NCBI RefSeq assembly: GCF_026914185.1
Contig: NC_070558.1
Span: forward strand, 310,001 to 374,000
Direction: 5' to 3'
Origin: Puccinia triticina
Lineage: Eukaryota > Basidiomycota > Pucciniomycetes > Pucciniales > Pucciniaceae
Length of the DNA: 64,000 bases
This document shows positions 22,801-35,303 of the stretch, piece after piece. A program made the position numbers and the translations under genes. Within the stretch, counting starts at the first letter, position 1, and the number at the start of each line of letters is the position of its first letter. The notes beneath the pieces are model-generated. The model was not told where the DNA came from, made no database searches, and worked only from the letters and a program-made list of their open reading frames with translations.

Positions 22801-23820
22801 GAAATTTTGTATTACATAATTGGACAGTTATATCCCCTGCAAAAAAGATCTTATGATTTTATGATTTATGCATGCATAAAACTATGCAAACCAACTTTGA
22901 ACACCATAAATGAGGAATGCAAACTAAACCTGACATCCAAATTCAAAAAATATTTGTACCTGCTAACCATATTAATAGTCTGTTTTCTTCTGCTACACTT
23001 TTAGTGAATTTTTCACGGGGTTTAACTGATTTGATTGGGTAAGGATTTTTTTCATCACACTTTTTAAATACATAAAAACCAATTCAGTAAAACTCACATA
23101 GAGGATCATGGAGAGCCACATGAAGTAATTTTGCAGATTGTTCAGAACTTCCATAGGGTTTCATTGTTGAAGAGACTTTTTCTTCAAGCATGAATATCAT
23201 CATATGTTGTTGTTTTCAGTAATCTATTGCATTTAAAACTAGAAGAAGTAAACAAAAGCAGTTGAATAGATTTCTCACCCATTTTATTTTTCAACTCTTC
23301 AAGTATTTCTAATCCCTGCTTATATGGATCCTCTTCAAGTTTTGCTTTGAAAGATTTCAGTTGGTGATGCTCTTTCATTTGAAAAAAGGAATGGGAATCA
23401 TATGATGAGCACCTGAGATTGAAATAACTTACCTTCTGATTCCAAAACTGTTCTGGAGGCTACAAATAATCAAGAATCATCAACTGTTCAAATTTGAAAT
23501 GAACAAAACCAACCTCTGCCATTGTAGATCAATCAGTGAAAGATCTGAAAGGACGTACATTCTCCTAAATCATTTCCTCCCATTTTCCTTATGAATCCTG
23601 CTATGAATGATCCCTTTTGTTTTTGGCATGCTCCCACTATCTCTTCTTGATTTGGATGGCTGATGTGTAAAACTGGAAAACTGTTCAAGGATCTTTTTTC
23701 TAGGTTTTGTGAAGGTGATAGTGGATTTGCCAAAACACTATGGTAGTTTGTGAAGATCTCCAAGGCAACTAGGATCTTGGTTAAGATCATAGCCATGGAT
23801 GAATGTATTGGCTTGGCCAT
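19854..23820 (-). CDS. two-module secreted protein, gene A (unknown family)
   Basis: Many short exons. The first (23820-23559) starts with a signal peptide and a Lys-Arg site at residues 42-43 (NLEKRSLNS) that fits Kex2 cleavage. Others include 23459-23433, 23371-23279, an exon ending 22960, one starting 22688, one ending 21723, and the last at 20410-19854. A module recurs twice: a short RLLxWL exon, then EFYSxxE with ILEQID, then a block ending in QGFVPYKRL and NYQLAISNHY or GYQAANSNYH. The first module ends in a Lys-rich tail (KFKGKDKKKGKEI). The two modules are joined by introns with GTATGT donors and a tiny SVRKE exon, so I treat them as one gene rather than two. Gene B is a tandem duplicate. 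The C-terminus runs ~45 residues beyond B's stop. Function is unknown; exon list is partial. Confidence 0.6.
22730..22906. mobile_element. Tourist-like MITE inside an intron of gene A
   Basis: A 177-bp palindromic element has ~55-bp terminal inverted repeats beginning TGGTGTTCAAAGTTGG. It is flanked by TTA (22727-22729) and TAA (22907-22909). It sits within intron 22689-22959, whose counterpart in gene B is about 95 nt and lacks it, so insertion followed the A/B duplication. Termini match the element at 6982-7178. Confidence 0.8.
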
Positions 23821-23915
23821 CTTTCAGTACAAATCAGTATAGGGGATGATAAGAGGAGGGAAATGTGATACATAGTGAGAGCCGAGGAGTGGAACCACAC
23901 ACATGTGATTATCAT

Positions 23916-24150
23916 CTTGCTCTCTCTGTGACCAGACAAACTACCAGTGGCAGAGAGTTGGTTGGTACACTACCGTGTTTGGGCGCTTCCAGGTACATGT
24001 ACAACACATCTGTATTGAACTTTGTCATACAAGATCTCAAGGACATGTTCCAAGCGCCCAAACACGGTAGTGTACATAGGTGTACATTGTACATGAAATT
24101 TTTGGGACTGCCACTCTCTACCACTGGTTGTCTGGTTACAGAGAGAGCAA
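23916..24150. mobile_element. foldback/TIR element upstream of gene A
   Basis: Inverted termini TTGCTCTCTCTGTGACCAGA and its complement (one difference) bound 235 bp. An inner inverted pair, tacactaccgtgtttgggcgctt, is also present. A weaker copy of the left half (gatcagacaaactaccagta, then catgtttgggtgctt) lies at about 30132-30186, at the equivalent place upstream of gene B. The element therefore appears to predate the A/B duplication. Confidence 0.65.
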
Positions 24151-25844
24151 AATGAAAATCACAAAAGGTATCGTTAGTTATCGCCGATAGAGCAATTTGA
24201 TCGGACTTGAAACTTACCATCGTTCTTACTCTTCCTCCAATCATCGATAGAGGACAAAATGCACATCACCGGACTTGAGTAAGCGGGTTGTTCCATTCCT
24301 CTCACCACCGGCAAACGGGTCGCTTATGGTGCCCTGCTGAGAGCCTGAGTGTGTGCAGCTTCGGGAGCGGCGGTGGGCTCCAGAGAGTCCAGCCCGCCTC
24401 TCATATGGTGGTGAGTACATAACAGAATCTCTGAGTGTCTGAGGAGCCAATTGGGTCCAGCGTCTCCGTTGCCAAGATAATCTCGCCGACGAGGCAACAG
24501 TGGGTCCGCTACGCTAACCATAGCTGTTAGCGTGGCGTAGCGCAGCACAAATGCGCTATTTTTAGCGTAGCGTTAGCGCAGATGCCCGCAATGGCGCTAA
24601 TGCTACGCGCACAGGGTACAAAGCTATTTTAGCTTTTAGCGTAGCGTTAGCGCAGTCGCGCGCAATTGCGCTAACGCTAAGCACGCAGGGCGCAAAAGAG
24701 CGCGCGCTACGCTGCGCTACAGCGCTTTTTGCCGCAGAAAAGGGCTTTTTTTTGCTAAAAGTGCTTTAGCGCAACGTAGCGTAGCGGAGCGGCTGTAGCG
24801 GAGCGCTAACGCTAAACAAAAATTGGCGTGCTGTTAGCGCCGCTGAAAATTAGCGCAGCGCAGCGGCGCTAACGCTATTCAAAAAAGGCCGGCGCTTTTT
24901 GCTGCTCACTGAACTTGAGGGCTAAAATTGCATAGTTTAGCGTAGCGGCCCACCGTTGGACAAGGGTTTGCTTGGCAATACCCAACAGAGGCTGGGATTG
25001 CTCAACCTTGCTGAGGAGCAGCAAAAATGGAATGCTACGCTAAAAAATTGGTAGCGTGTGCTACCCGCTAGTTGAGCGTTGCGTAGTTCCTGGCACAACG
25101 CCTTTAGTGGTAGCGCCGCTAAGGGTCGCTATGCTAACGGGCGCTAACAGCGCTATCCGCTTTTTCAGCGGTTAAAAAGCACTGCTAGCGCCGATAGATG
25201 CCCCTTTGTTTTGAAGGGGGTCTGTTAGCGGTAGTGTGATACAACTGACTGCTAAGGGAAAAAACCCCATCGGCGGTAGTATAGTTCCGTTAAGCTACGC
25301 TAAACTACTGAGTGAATGTAGTTTAACGTCCCACCGTTGGGAGCAGGCAGCCTGATACCGGTGTGCCGAAAGACGAAGTAACCCAAAGCCCATGTCTAGT
25401 GGATAACTACCCTTCAAGCTCTAGCAAAAAAAGTGTCCCGAGTCCCAAGGGTGTGCAAGTTTTTACTTTGCGTCTCGGCGGCTCCTGAGTAGAAGAAAAG
25501 AAAGCGCACGCGGAGAAACCAGAGGGGGATCAGTGTTAGACCCTCGTTGGGGTCAACTTGTCCCCTGTAAGGGTGGGAGGGAGGTCATCGAAGAAAAGAG
25601 AAAAACTGTGGATTAAAGAATTGTGGGACGGCGACGGATGACTGTGGGTCAAGGGGCAAACCCTGCTCTTTTCAAGTTTTATGCTCCTCCGGCCTATCAT
25701 CTATCCTGGACCTGCCCTTGAACTTTCACCATGGCTCTGGTAGCACTCTATGGTGAACTTCCCGCCGTAGTCCGGGGGACTATGGCGCCGGGGGGAGGCT
25801 TCTTGGGTCTCAATGTGACCACGCCTCTAGGGCAACCTTCCGAT
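24151..25844. repeat. GCGCTA/TAGCG palindrome-rich repeat block
   Basis: From about 24500 to 25320 the sequence is dominated by gcgctaacgct, tagcgtagcg and gttagcgcag, repeatedly in both orientations, with many local hairpins. Flanks on both sides (24240-24500 and 25320-25840) are non-coding. There is no ORF with protein-like features. It separates the two copies of the A/B duplication. Confidence 0.6.
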
Positions 25845-25983
25845 GCAGATCACCAACCCCAACGGCCAAGAAATCAGAATCGTCACCGGAAACCGGTTCA
25901 AACATTCTTGTCCTCGTTCATGGCAGCCCCAGGTCGTCAAAAAGCCATTCTTCATATCCAGTTTCTATCGCAAATCATCTTAG
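25845..25983 (+). pseudogene. 3'-terminal fragment of GCV1 carried by the gene B duplication
   Basis: Aligned to GCV1 19621-19842, the fragment keeps caccaaccccaacggccaag (one block) and, after an internal deletion of about 75 bp, the region encoding the last ~30 residues. An 8-bp deletion then shifts frame, after which KKPFFISSFYRKSS and a TAG at 25981 parallel GCV1's final residues and stop. Upstream of 25845 no GCV1 similarity is seen, so that point marks a duplication breakpoint. It is not functional. Confidence 0.8.
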
Positions 25984-26155
25984 TTCAACACATATGACAC
26001 TTCATGAGGCATATCATTTTTTTTCATTTTTTTTTCTTCGAAAATAACTTACGGGAAATAGCAAAACAATTGAAAAGAAGGAAAGATGGAGAAGAGGGTG
26101 CAACTCAAGCAAAAAAAACTTATAAAGCTATAACAGATTTCATATTTCAGATGTC

Positions 26156-29100
26156 TTAACTCATTTCCGTCTTTGAAAAGAAGTACATAAGGGGGTGCCA
26201 GTGGATAGTTGATTTGCTGCTTTCCGCCACTCCTTGGCCTGGGGTCTTAGCTGAGCGTGATCTAACCAGCAAATGATAATTGCTGTTTGCAGCTTGATAA
26301 CCATACTTTATAATTCCTGCCAACTTCTTGTACGGAATAAATCCATGAAGGTTTGATCTAATAATTTCTTGTGCATCCATGGCTATTATATCCGCAATTT
26401 CTGTTGTTAAACCAAAATCCTCAATGTTTAGCAATTTTTTGTATTCGTCAGAAAATGTTTTGAAGTATTTATTTTTCAGCCCTTCAAAAACACCAATGAT
26501 AGTGTGTGCAATTTCTTGAGGATTTTCAATGTGGTCAAGCTTCCACTTCTCTTTATAGTGAAAATTATGGAATCAAACAAAAGTCAATATATGGATTTGA
26601 AGGATGAATTTTGGCTATGAGAAACAGGTGACTTACCCTGTATAAATTTAAGGTACTCCAGAACCACCTTGTACTCATCCTCTTTTCTTAGAATCCCCTG
26701 TGTGTAAAGTGGTACTCCATTCTCCTCTGATTTTTTTGAATTTGTGTTAAGGTTTTTTTTTCAGGATAATTTTGTGGGCAGCCGGTTTAGTTTTTGTTAG
26801 GGAAGAAAAAAAATCAGCATCTTTGTGGTTGAGGTAGGGGAGAATGGATGCAAATTGAAACAACTCATACCTAATTTCATGGCACCAATTACAAGTAAGT
26901 GATCAATTACTGCAAGGATTGACTTCCATTGGCCCCCTTTTTCTAATTCTCTTCTGGAGTGATCACTACAGACAAGGTTTTCAGAGCTGTTTTCAGACAG
27001 GTCTTTTCTGCTAGAGATATAATTTTGCTGGGCCCAGGCTGTTGAACTTGTTGGACAAAGTCTATCCAACAGCTCCTGGGATGCACCTTGTATGCCAAGT
27101 TCTGCATATTGCTGGGCCCATGTTGAGGAACTTGTTGGACCAAGTTGGTCCAAAACATTGTTGTGAAAAGCTGTCTGATCAGATAGTCTATATTGCGGTT
27201 GTTCTGAATCAGAATAGAATTCATCTTCAAGAAATTCCAGCCATTGATTGTCAAAAAGCAGTTTACCATTAGTGCACTGATTAAAAGTCAAGATTTTCCA
27301 TCACAACTAGATATTTCACATTTGGAAGAGGCTACATACCCATCAACCATATCAAAAGTTTGTGTTCCGGTGATCCTTTTTCATAACTTTTAATCCTTTT
27401 GTCATCTTTAGCAGAATTTTTTTTAATTATTTTTCCATGCATGTGAAAGGTTGAATTATGTTCAAATTTAGTTGAGCCCCCTTTTCTTTATTTCCAGATC
27501 AAGGACTTGGTCTAATTTCATGATTTGATTTGACTTACTCAAGGCTTTCATAGTTTTGGAAAGTGAATCTTCAGCTGTCTCACCCTTCAGTTCAACTTCT
27601 GGAACCATTCTTAATACAGAACTGCTTTCTCCAAGAAACAATGGATATGACAAATGATACCTCTAGTAAGCCATACATGGATAAAAGATAAAAAAAGCTG
27701 ATTATAAATACATGGCTTACCTATTGCATCTTGTAATTTCATGAACTTATCTATTTCCTTTTCACTTGGAATTCCTTCATCTCCTACTCTCAAATTTCAG
27801 CTGATAAAGTTTTTATTTATTTTACAAAAACAGATGCTTACCTCTCTGATCTTGTGCAGGGTCATAATGTGGTCTTTCTTCTTTACTTGAAGCCCCTTCA
27901 TCTTCTGATTTTGGCTTCCAGGGTTTTACTCCTGTGGGAATCAATGAAGAAAGCTCAGATTTCCTCATGGATGATTAACCAATCAATATCTGGGGTTGAA
28001 AGCACTCACCCTCTTTTCTTACTGATTTTTTGAAAACCAAAAAAAAAAAAATCACCAACCATGATCAAAACAAAGGAAAAAATATCTACCAATATTGGAA
28101 ACAATTCAAAAAGTTCAATTTCACATACATGTTAATATTTCTTTTTCGATTTTCTTAACTTTTATGTTTACTTTCTCAATTTGTTTTCCTTTTAGCTTTT
28201 CTTTTTCTTTTTCTTTTCCTTTTCCTTTAACTTGAGCTATTCCCTCTCCAATGCCTTCAAATATAGATTTCATTTTCCCGTTTCCCTTTTCCTGCTGTCT
28301 GGAGAGCTCTGAATTATATGACATCCTCTGAAGGAATACTGCCCTTGTCACCTGGGGTTTGGAAACAGTGGGAAAGGGTTGAAAATTCTTGAAACATAAA
28401 CTGAAGTGATAATTGCTGATTGCTACTTGATAACTTGCTGTTATAGCTTCAGATAACCTCTTATATGGAACAAATCCTTGGATTAGGGGACTCATCATTT
28501 GGAGAGCATCCTTGTCAATACAATCAAAAGTGTTTTGTGATATATTATTGGTCTGCCTAATAGCTGATCTGTAGGCATCTACTATTTTACTGAAGTTTTT
28601 ACTTCTAAACCATTTGTAAACCTCAGTGATGTTGATTGCCATTGCAGTCCAATCATTGCGTTGAATATTCCAGGTTGGATCTTCCAAGAATACTTTCATG
28701 CCTGGATTATATGAAGTCAGTATTGGAATTCCATGATTAATTTATGCTGATAGACATACTTGGCATCTCATTCAATCTTCTAATTGTATTCCAGTATTCA
28801 TCATCTTGATATACTGTTGATTCTCCATGGGGATATATTTTCTCTTCATCAGGATCTTATTATTTTGTATTTTTTGGTTGAGTAAGTTTCAAGGAAGAAA
28901 ATGATTGTGAGATAAATTCAGCACACCAACATTTTGTTTGGTTATCAGAGAAAAGGGATTAAAATTGAAACCACTCAAGACTTGATGGCTGGTCAGAAAT
29001 CTTGACCAGCCTATCGATTTGTTCAAGGATCAAGTTTTTTCTAGGATTATTTCTATGCTCTTCCCCTGAATAAAATTCATCTTCAAAAACACACCCATTA

Positions 29101-30035
29101 ACCAAATTATTTCAAAATTGACTGTGAGGCATGCAAAAGAAAACTGAAATCTTGTTTTCAAAAGGCTAAATACCTGTTAACCATATTAAAAGTCTTTTTG
29201 CTGATGCAACACTACTAGTGACCTCCTCCCGCGGTTTAACTGATCATTCAATTGGGGGAAAAATTTTCTAATTTTAGAAGTGTTAAACATCAAAAATTAT
29301 TCAGGAAAACTCACATTCTGGGGCATGGAGAGCCATTTCAAGTGATTTTTCAGCTTGATCAGGGCTTTGATATGGTGTCATTTCTCCAGAAATTTTCTCT
29401 GGGACCATTAATATTGTAATTGATTTGTTCATTTAGCCTTATGTGACAATTTTGCTGAAAAAAGGAAGATCAGTTTGAAAGGAATTCCAACCTATTTTAT
29501 TGTTTAATTCTTTAAAAAGTTCTATTTCCTGTTGAAATGGGTCTTCTTTAATTTGGAAAAAAACAGTAACTCAGTTGCTGATGTTCATTTTATATTTTTG
29601 ACAAAGGGATTGGGAATAATATGTGATAAGCCCCTTTGATTTAAAACACTTACCTTTTGATTCTTTGGCTGTTCTAGAAGCTGAAAAAAAAAAGAATCAT
29701 CAACCATTTGCATCCAAAATTAACTAAACCAAACTCTGCCATTGTAGATTGATCAAGAAAAGATATCAAATAGACATACCTTCTCCTGTATGAGTTCCTA
29801 CCACATCCTTGATGAATCCTGGTATGAATGACCTCTTTTGCTTGTGACATGCTCCCAACATCTTATGTGGATAAGGATGGGTGCTGTGGGCAACTGGAAA
29901 ACTTTTGAAGGATCTTTTGACTAGGTTTTGTGAAAGTGAAAGTGGCTGTGCGGAAACATGATCTGTGAAGAGCTGGAAGCAAACTAAAATCTTGGTTAAG
30001 AGCATGGCTATGGATTTATGTATTGGCTTGATCAT
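26156..30035 (-). CDS. two-module secreted protein, gene B (tandem paralogue of gene A)
   Basis: Same architecture as gene A. The first exon starts at 30035 with a signal peptide and a Lys-Arg site at residues 40-41 (NLVKRSFKS). A short ASRTAKESK exon follows, then two modules each with RLLIWL/KLLIWL, DEFYS and GFVPYKRL or GFIPYKKL blocks. The first module ends in a Lys/Glu-rich tail before a GTATGT donor at about 28129. The final exon ends at the TAA at 26156. Two differences from A stand out. The third exon uses an acceptor about 39 nt further downstream, because the AG used in A is absent. The second module has a ~75-residue insertion (27000-27200) containing a duplicated LGPTSSSTWAQQ/LCPTSSTAWAQQ motif. 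No disabling change is needed if those splice choices are right. Function unknown. Confidence 0.6.
27025..27145. repeat. 83-bp-period direct repeat within the gene B coding insertion
   Basis: The blocks ttgctgggcccaggctgttg..gaacttgttggac (27025-27056) and ttgctgggcccatgttgagg..aacttgttggacc (27109-27141) repeat with a spacing near 83-84 bp. Gene A lacks the whole insertion at the equivalent position. Confidence 0.7.
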
Positions 30036-30186
30036 TTTCCAGCTGGAATCAGCATTGGGAATGCCAATGATGGAGGAACTGGGATGGTGAGAAGAGCATA
30101 AACACCAAGCTACATTGCTCTGTAATTTCCTCCTTGATCAGACAAACTACCAGTACTAGAAAGTACATGTATCATGTTTGGGTGCT

Positions 30187-32094
30187 TGTTATCTTTTAAA
30201 TGTTGTATGGCAAGGTCATGCTGTTCATTTCACAAATGTTTGGTACACAAGTACTTCAGCAAGTATTTATTGCCAAGATGAAAAATTGATCAGATTGGCA
30301 GCTTATTGTTGTTGTTACTGTTCCCCCAATTCTGTATGCCAATTCTCTGCATTGAGAAAAGTGGACAATATGGACCTGTAGAGTGTGTACAATGTCAGTG
30401 GCCCAACCGGACTTGAGTGTACCAGTCCTTGAACACGGCCAGTGTTTTGACTTGAATCTGTGGGCTGAAACACAGAAACACCTTCTTGGGCAGCCTGGGC
30501 AACAGTTCTGCAATGTATTGAGTCAAAGACTGTGCAAGCAGCAGCATATTTTGTGCAGTGATGAGGGAATGTCTCAACTCAACCCGGATGCTCTACAGTT
30601 TTAGAGGGCACCATCTTATTGTGTCAGCCGTTGGCATGCAGCAAGTGCTTAAAGGGCTCTGGAGTGCATGGGAAGCCCTACATTCACAACAATTAGGGCT
30701 TCTGGTTGGGTAGAATTCATAATCTAGAATTCTAGAAACAGGGACTAAACCTTACAGCTTACTACTGGTGAAGCTTGATTGAGTTAGGGTTCCAGCATTC
30801 AACAAGGTTTAGAATGTCCTTCCAAATCAAGCCATCATGCAGCACTAGGACGTCCTGCATTGGCATCCTTCCAGATTCAACAGGAAGTGCTTATTGGTGA
30901 CTTCCTGTCACATCTGGGACCCTTGCAGTTGTGGATATATCCCCCAAAAACTCTAGATTTTTGCAGGGAAATCTAGCTTTTGGGGCTCCAGATCACTTCT
31001 GGGAGGTCCCCAGATATCAGCAGGAAGCCATCCATTGGAGGACTTCCTGTTGGCTAAAATGCTTGATCTGAAGGGAAATGGCAAAACCTTACTTGCTGGT
31101 AAAAATTGATTGAGATTGAACTTTCACCCCCAAATAAGGTTTAGAAGACCTCTCTAAATTAAGCCATTTGAGGTGACTGGAAGTCCTCCATTGAATTAGG
31201 TTAAGCGCATCTCCAACAGTCCAGGGGTTGGTTGGTTTGCCTTTAGCAGCCTGTAAGTGGATGTCCCAAGCTGTTGCTGATGGGTTACAGATAGTTGATG
31301 TGGGGTGTATCTCACACTACAGGCCCCAGCTGCAAAAGGATCTACACCCTGCCAACTTTGGCAGCCCTTTTGCTGGCACCACTGGAGATCAAGAATGCCT
31401 TCCGGGCCGCCAAAAGGTTGCACACAACAGCAGCTCTGTTGTAGATGCAACCCAAATCATCACCCAGGCCATTGACCTTGATGTATGTGGAGATTGACAG
31501 CAGAGGAATCAGTAAGATAGTGTTCTTTCTCTATATGCAGATCGGCTTTTTGGCTCAGCTCCACATTCCCTTCAACCCTGACTACTACATGTACTCCCCC
31601 ACTCTGCATCATTGGTCCCCCCTCAAAACAGCGGTACTAAAAGAAGAGCCAGAAAGAGGTAAGGTGCGATGAGGAGAGCGGGACAGCAGCATGAAGAGTG
31701 CAGCAACATATGATGCATGAACATGGGGAAAAAAGGAAGAAAGAAAAAGAAGAAAAAGACTGAAACTAAAAAAAAAGAAGAAAGGAAAGCATACAATAGG
31801 CGGAGAAACGTAATGGTTGTGAGGGTGTGTGTGTGGGTGGAGAGAGGCAATGGATGTGGACAGGGCAAGGACAAAGAGGTAGGGCTTCGGAACAGGGGTT
31901 TTTCTTCTAACACAAAAAAACATGGTGAAGAGTGGAGACGAGCTGGGCCCTGAAGCGAGTGAGATCGGGGGTGAAGACACGCACATCTGATGGGGAGAGA
32001 AGAGAGAAGATGTGTGTGTGTGTGTGTGTGTGGAAGGAGACAACGACACGTTATACTTTTGATTCACTGATCTTCGTTTCCCGGTGCGAGATGA
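30187..32094. other. intergenic region with microsatellite
   Basis: No gene is supported. The stretch includes a purine-rich tract (31725-31800) and a (TG)11 microsatellite at 32011-32032. Short ORFs at 31196-31500 overlap on both strands and show no recognisable protein. Confidence 0.4.
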
Positions 32095-33960
<1,866 letters not shown>

Positions 33961-35303
33961 TTATTCTCGAGGGGGCGAGTCAGACTGCTTGCAACATGTG
34001 TTAGGGCTGTGACCCTCCGGAGGTGAATCCGAGCTCAAGTGCCATCTCCACCACCAAAACCAACGTCGTTTCTGTGGTGGTGGATTGGAGAGGTGTGAAG
34101 CTGGCTTGACGGATGACGGGTCTGCGCTGAATTCATCCTCTAATTGTTTCAATTCGGCTTCTTCTGCAGCTGTTAGTGAGTCATCCTCGTGATCTTCATC
34201 TTCCTCGGAGTCGTGTTCGGATGCCGTCGATTCCTTTTTTCCTGGTCGGAGCATCTCGCTAATCAGTCTCTGTTTCTCCTTAGCCCGGAGTCGAAGTTCT
34301 CGGAGACGGCTTTTCAAAGGCGAGGCTGGTGCTAGCGAAGGCGGGTAGTTTATTTTTTCCGCATTCAGAAGAGGCTCTCGAAGCGGCGAGGACGGTCGTA
34401 ATAATTTGATTATCAATTCGAGACCATGTCTCGACTGGCTTGGCAATGTAATCCACAATAAAGGGGTCAGTATATACTTTCTTGCCCAATACAGTGTCTC
34501 CATAGAGCTCCAAGAACAAACATTTCTTGACTGTCGCTGAAATCGACTGATTCCATACTGCTCGATCCGCCTCCGGATCGCATAAAATCCCCATGATGAT
34601 GTAACTTTCACAGATGACGTGGCTTCAGTTCTAGAAAATAAAGCACAACATAATAACCGAAAGAAAAGGATGCTCCATGAGTTCTCATAGACCACTGATT
34701 GAATTTGGAAGGGATGAGCTAGGTAGGAGGCTTCTGCCCACGTCCAATTCTGATCCGATCGTCGAACAAAACATGGCTAGTTTGGTCCGGGAGCTTGGCT
34801 AATGATGAAAAGGGGTGTGCAAGGGTGCCGGCAAATACTCACACCTCACCTAGGGCTCGCAGGGTGATCTGTTCAACCACCTCCATCACACGGCGATGAT
34901 CCAGATTTCGATTGGATAACGTCATCGTCCCGTCCAATATATTGATTGTAGACTCTTCCAGAACCCAAGTTTCCGACTTCTCGACGATTCCTCTCGGAGC
35001 CCAAGACGGAAGGGTACCTCGTTTCAAGACGAGGCGTATGGAGCGCAAGATACCTGACTCAGCATCCCAGCTACGCTCAAGGGTATCGGCCGTGATCACA
35101 TGGGGCGCGAAAGGGTTCGGGTAACGTAGTGTGAACGCTTGACAAACAAACCGGAAGGGATGACTGGAATCAAATAACAAAAGGAAGGTCGAATCATTAT
35201 TCGATCAGTGTGAGAAAGAAACAAAACCAAAACAAGATGAAACTGAAACATCAGTGGGCTTCACACACGGAAATACTAGTTCATCAAGATGCGAAAGCAC
35301 CAT
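33961..35303 (-). CDS. PRELI/Ups-domain phospholipid transfer protein with long C-terminal tail
   Basis: Four exons, 35303-35269, 35163-34843, 34630-34522 and 34434-33961, give 312 residues. The start MVLSHLDELVFP and the first three junctions align residue for residue with yeast Ups1-type PRELI domains: FRFVCQAFTLRYPNPFAPHV, then SRNLDH-like SNRNLDHRRVMEV, and SSWGFYAIRRRIEQYG. The 87-nt intron 34435-34521 has no stop and keeps frame if retained. I infer it from the domain alignment and from a TACTGAC branch-site-like sequence. Ups proteins carry phosphatidic acid or phosphatidylserine across the mitochondrial intermembrane space with Mdm35. Beyond the domain (~residue 165) is an unusual tail: a basic helix, an acidic Ser/Glu/Asp stretch, and a KRRWFWWWRW motif near the end. 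Which Ups paralogue it is cannot be decided. Confidence 0.85.

Noticed and set aside
21715..23820. Treating the two halves of gene A (and of gene B) as separate genes
   Set aside because: Only the upstream half has a signal peptide. The first half ends at a GTATGT donor, and a small in-phase exon leads on, so one gene is the simpler reading, though not proven.
31717..31953. Lys-rich ORF on the plus strand and Phe/Leu-rich ORF on the minus strand
   Set aside because: Both derive from a purine-rich tract and microsatellite; no splice-compatible neighbours or family similarity.
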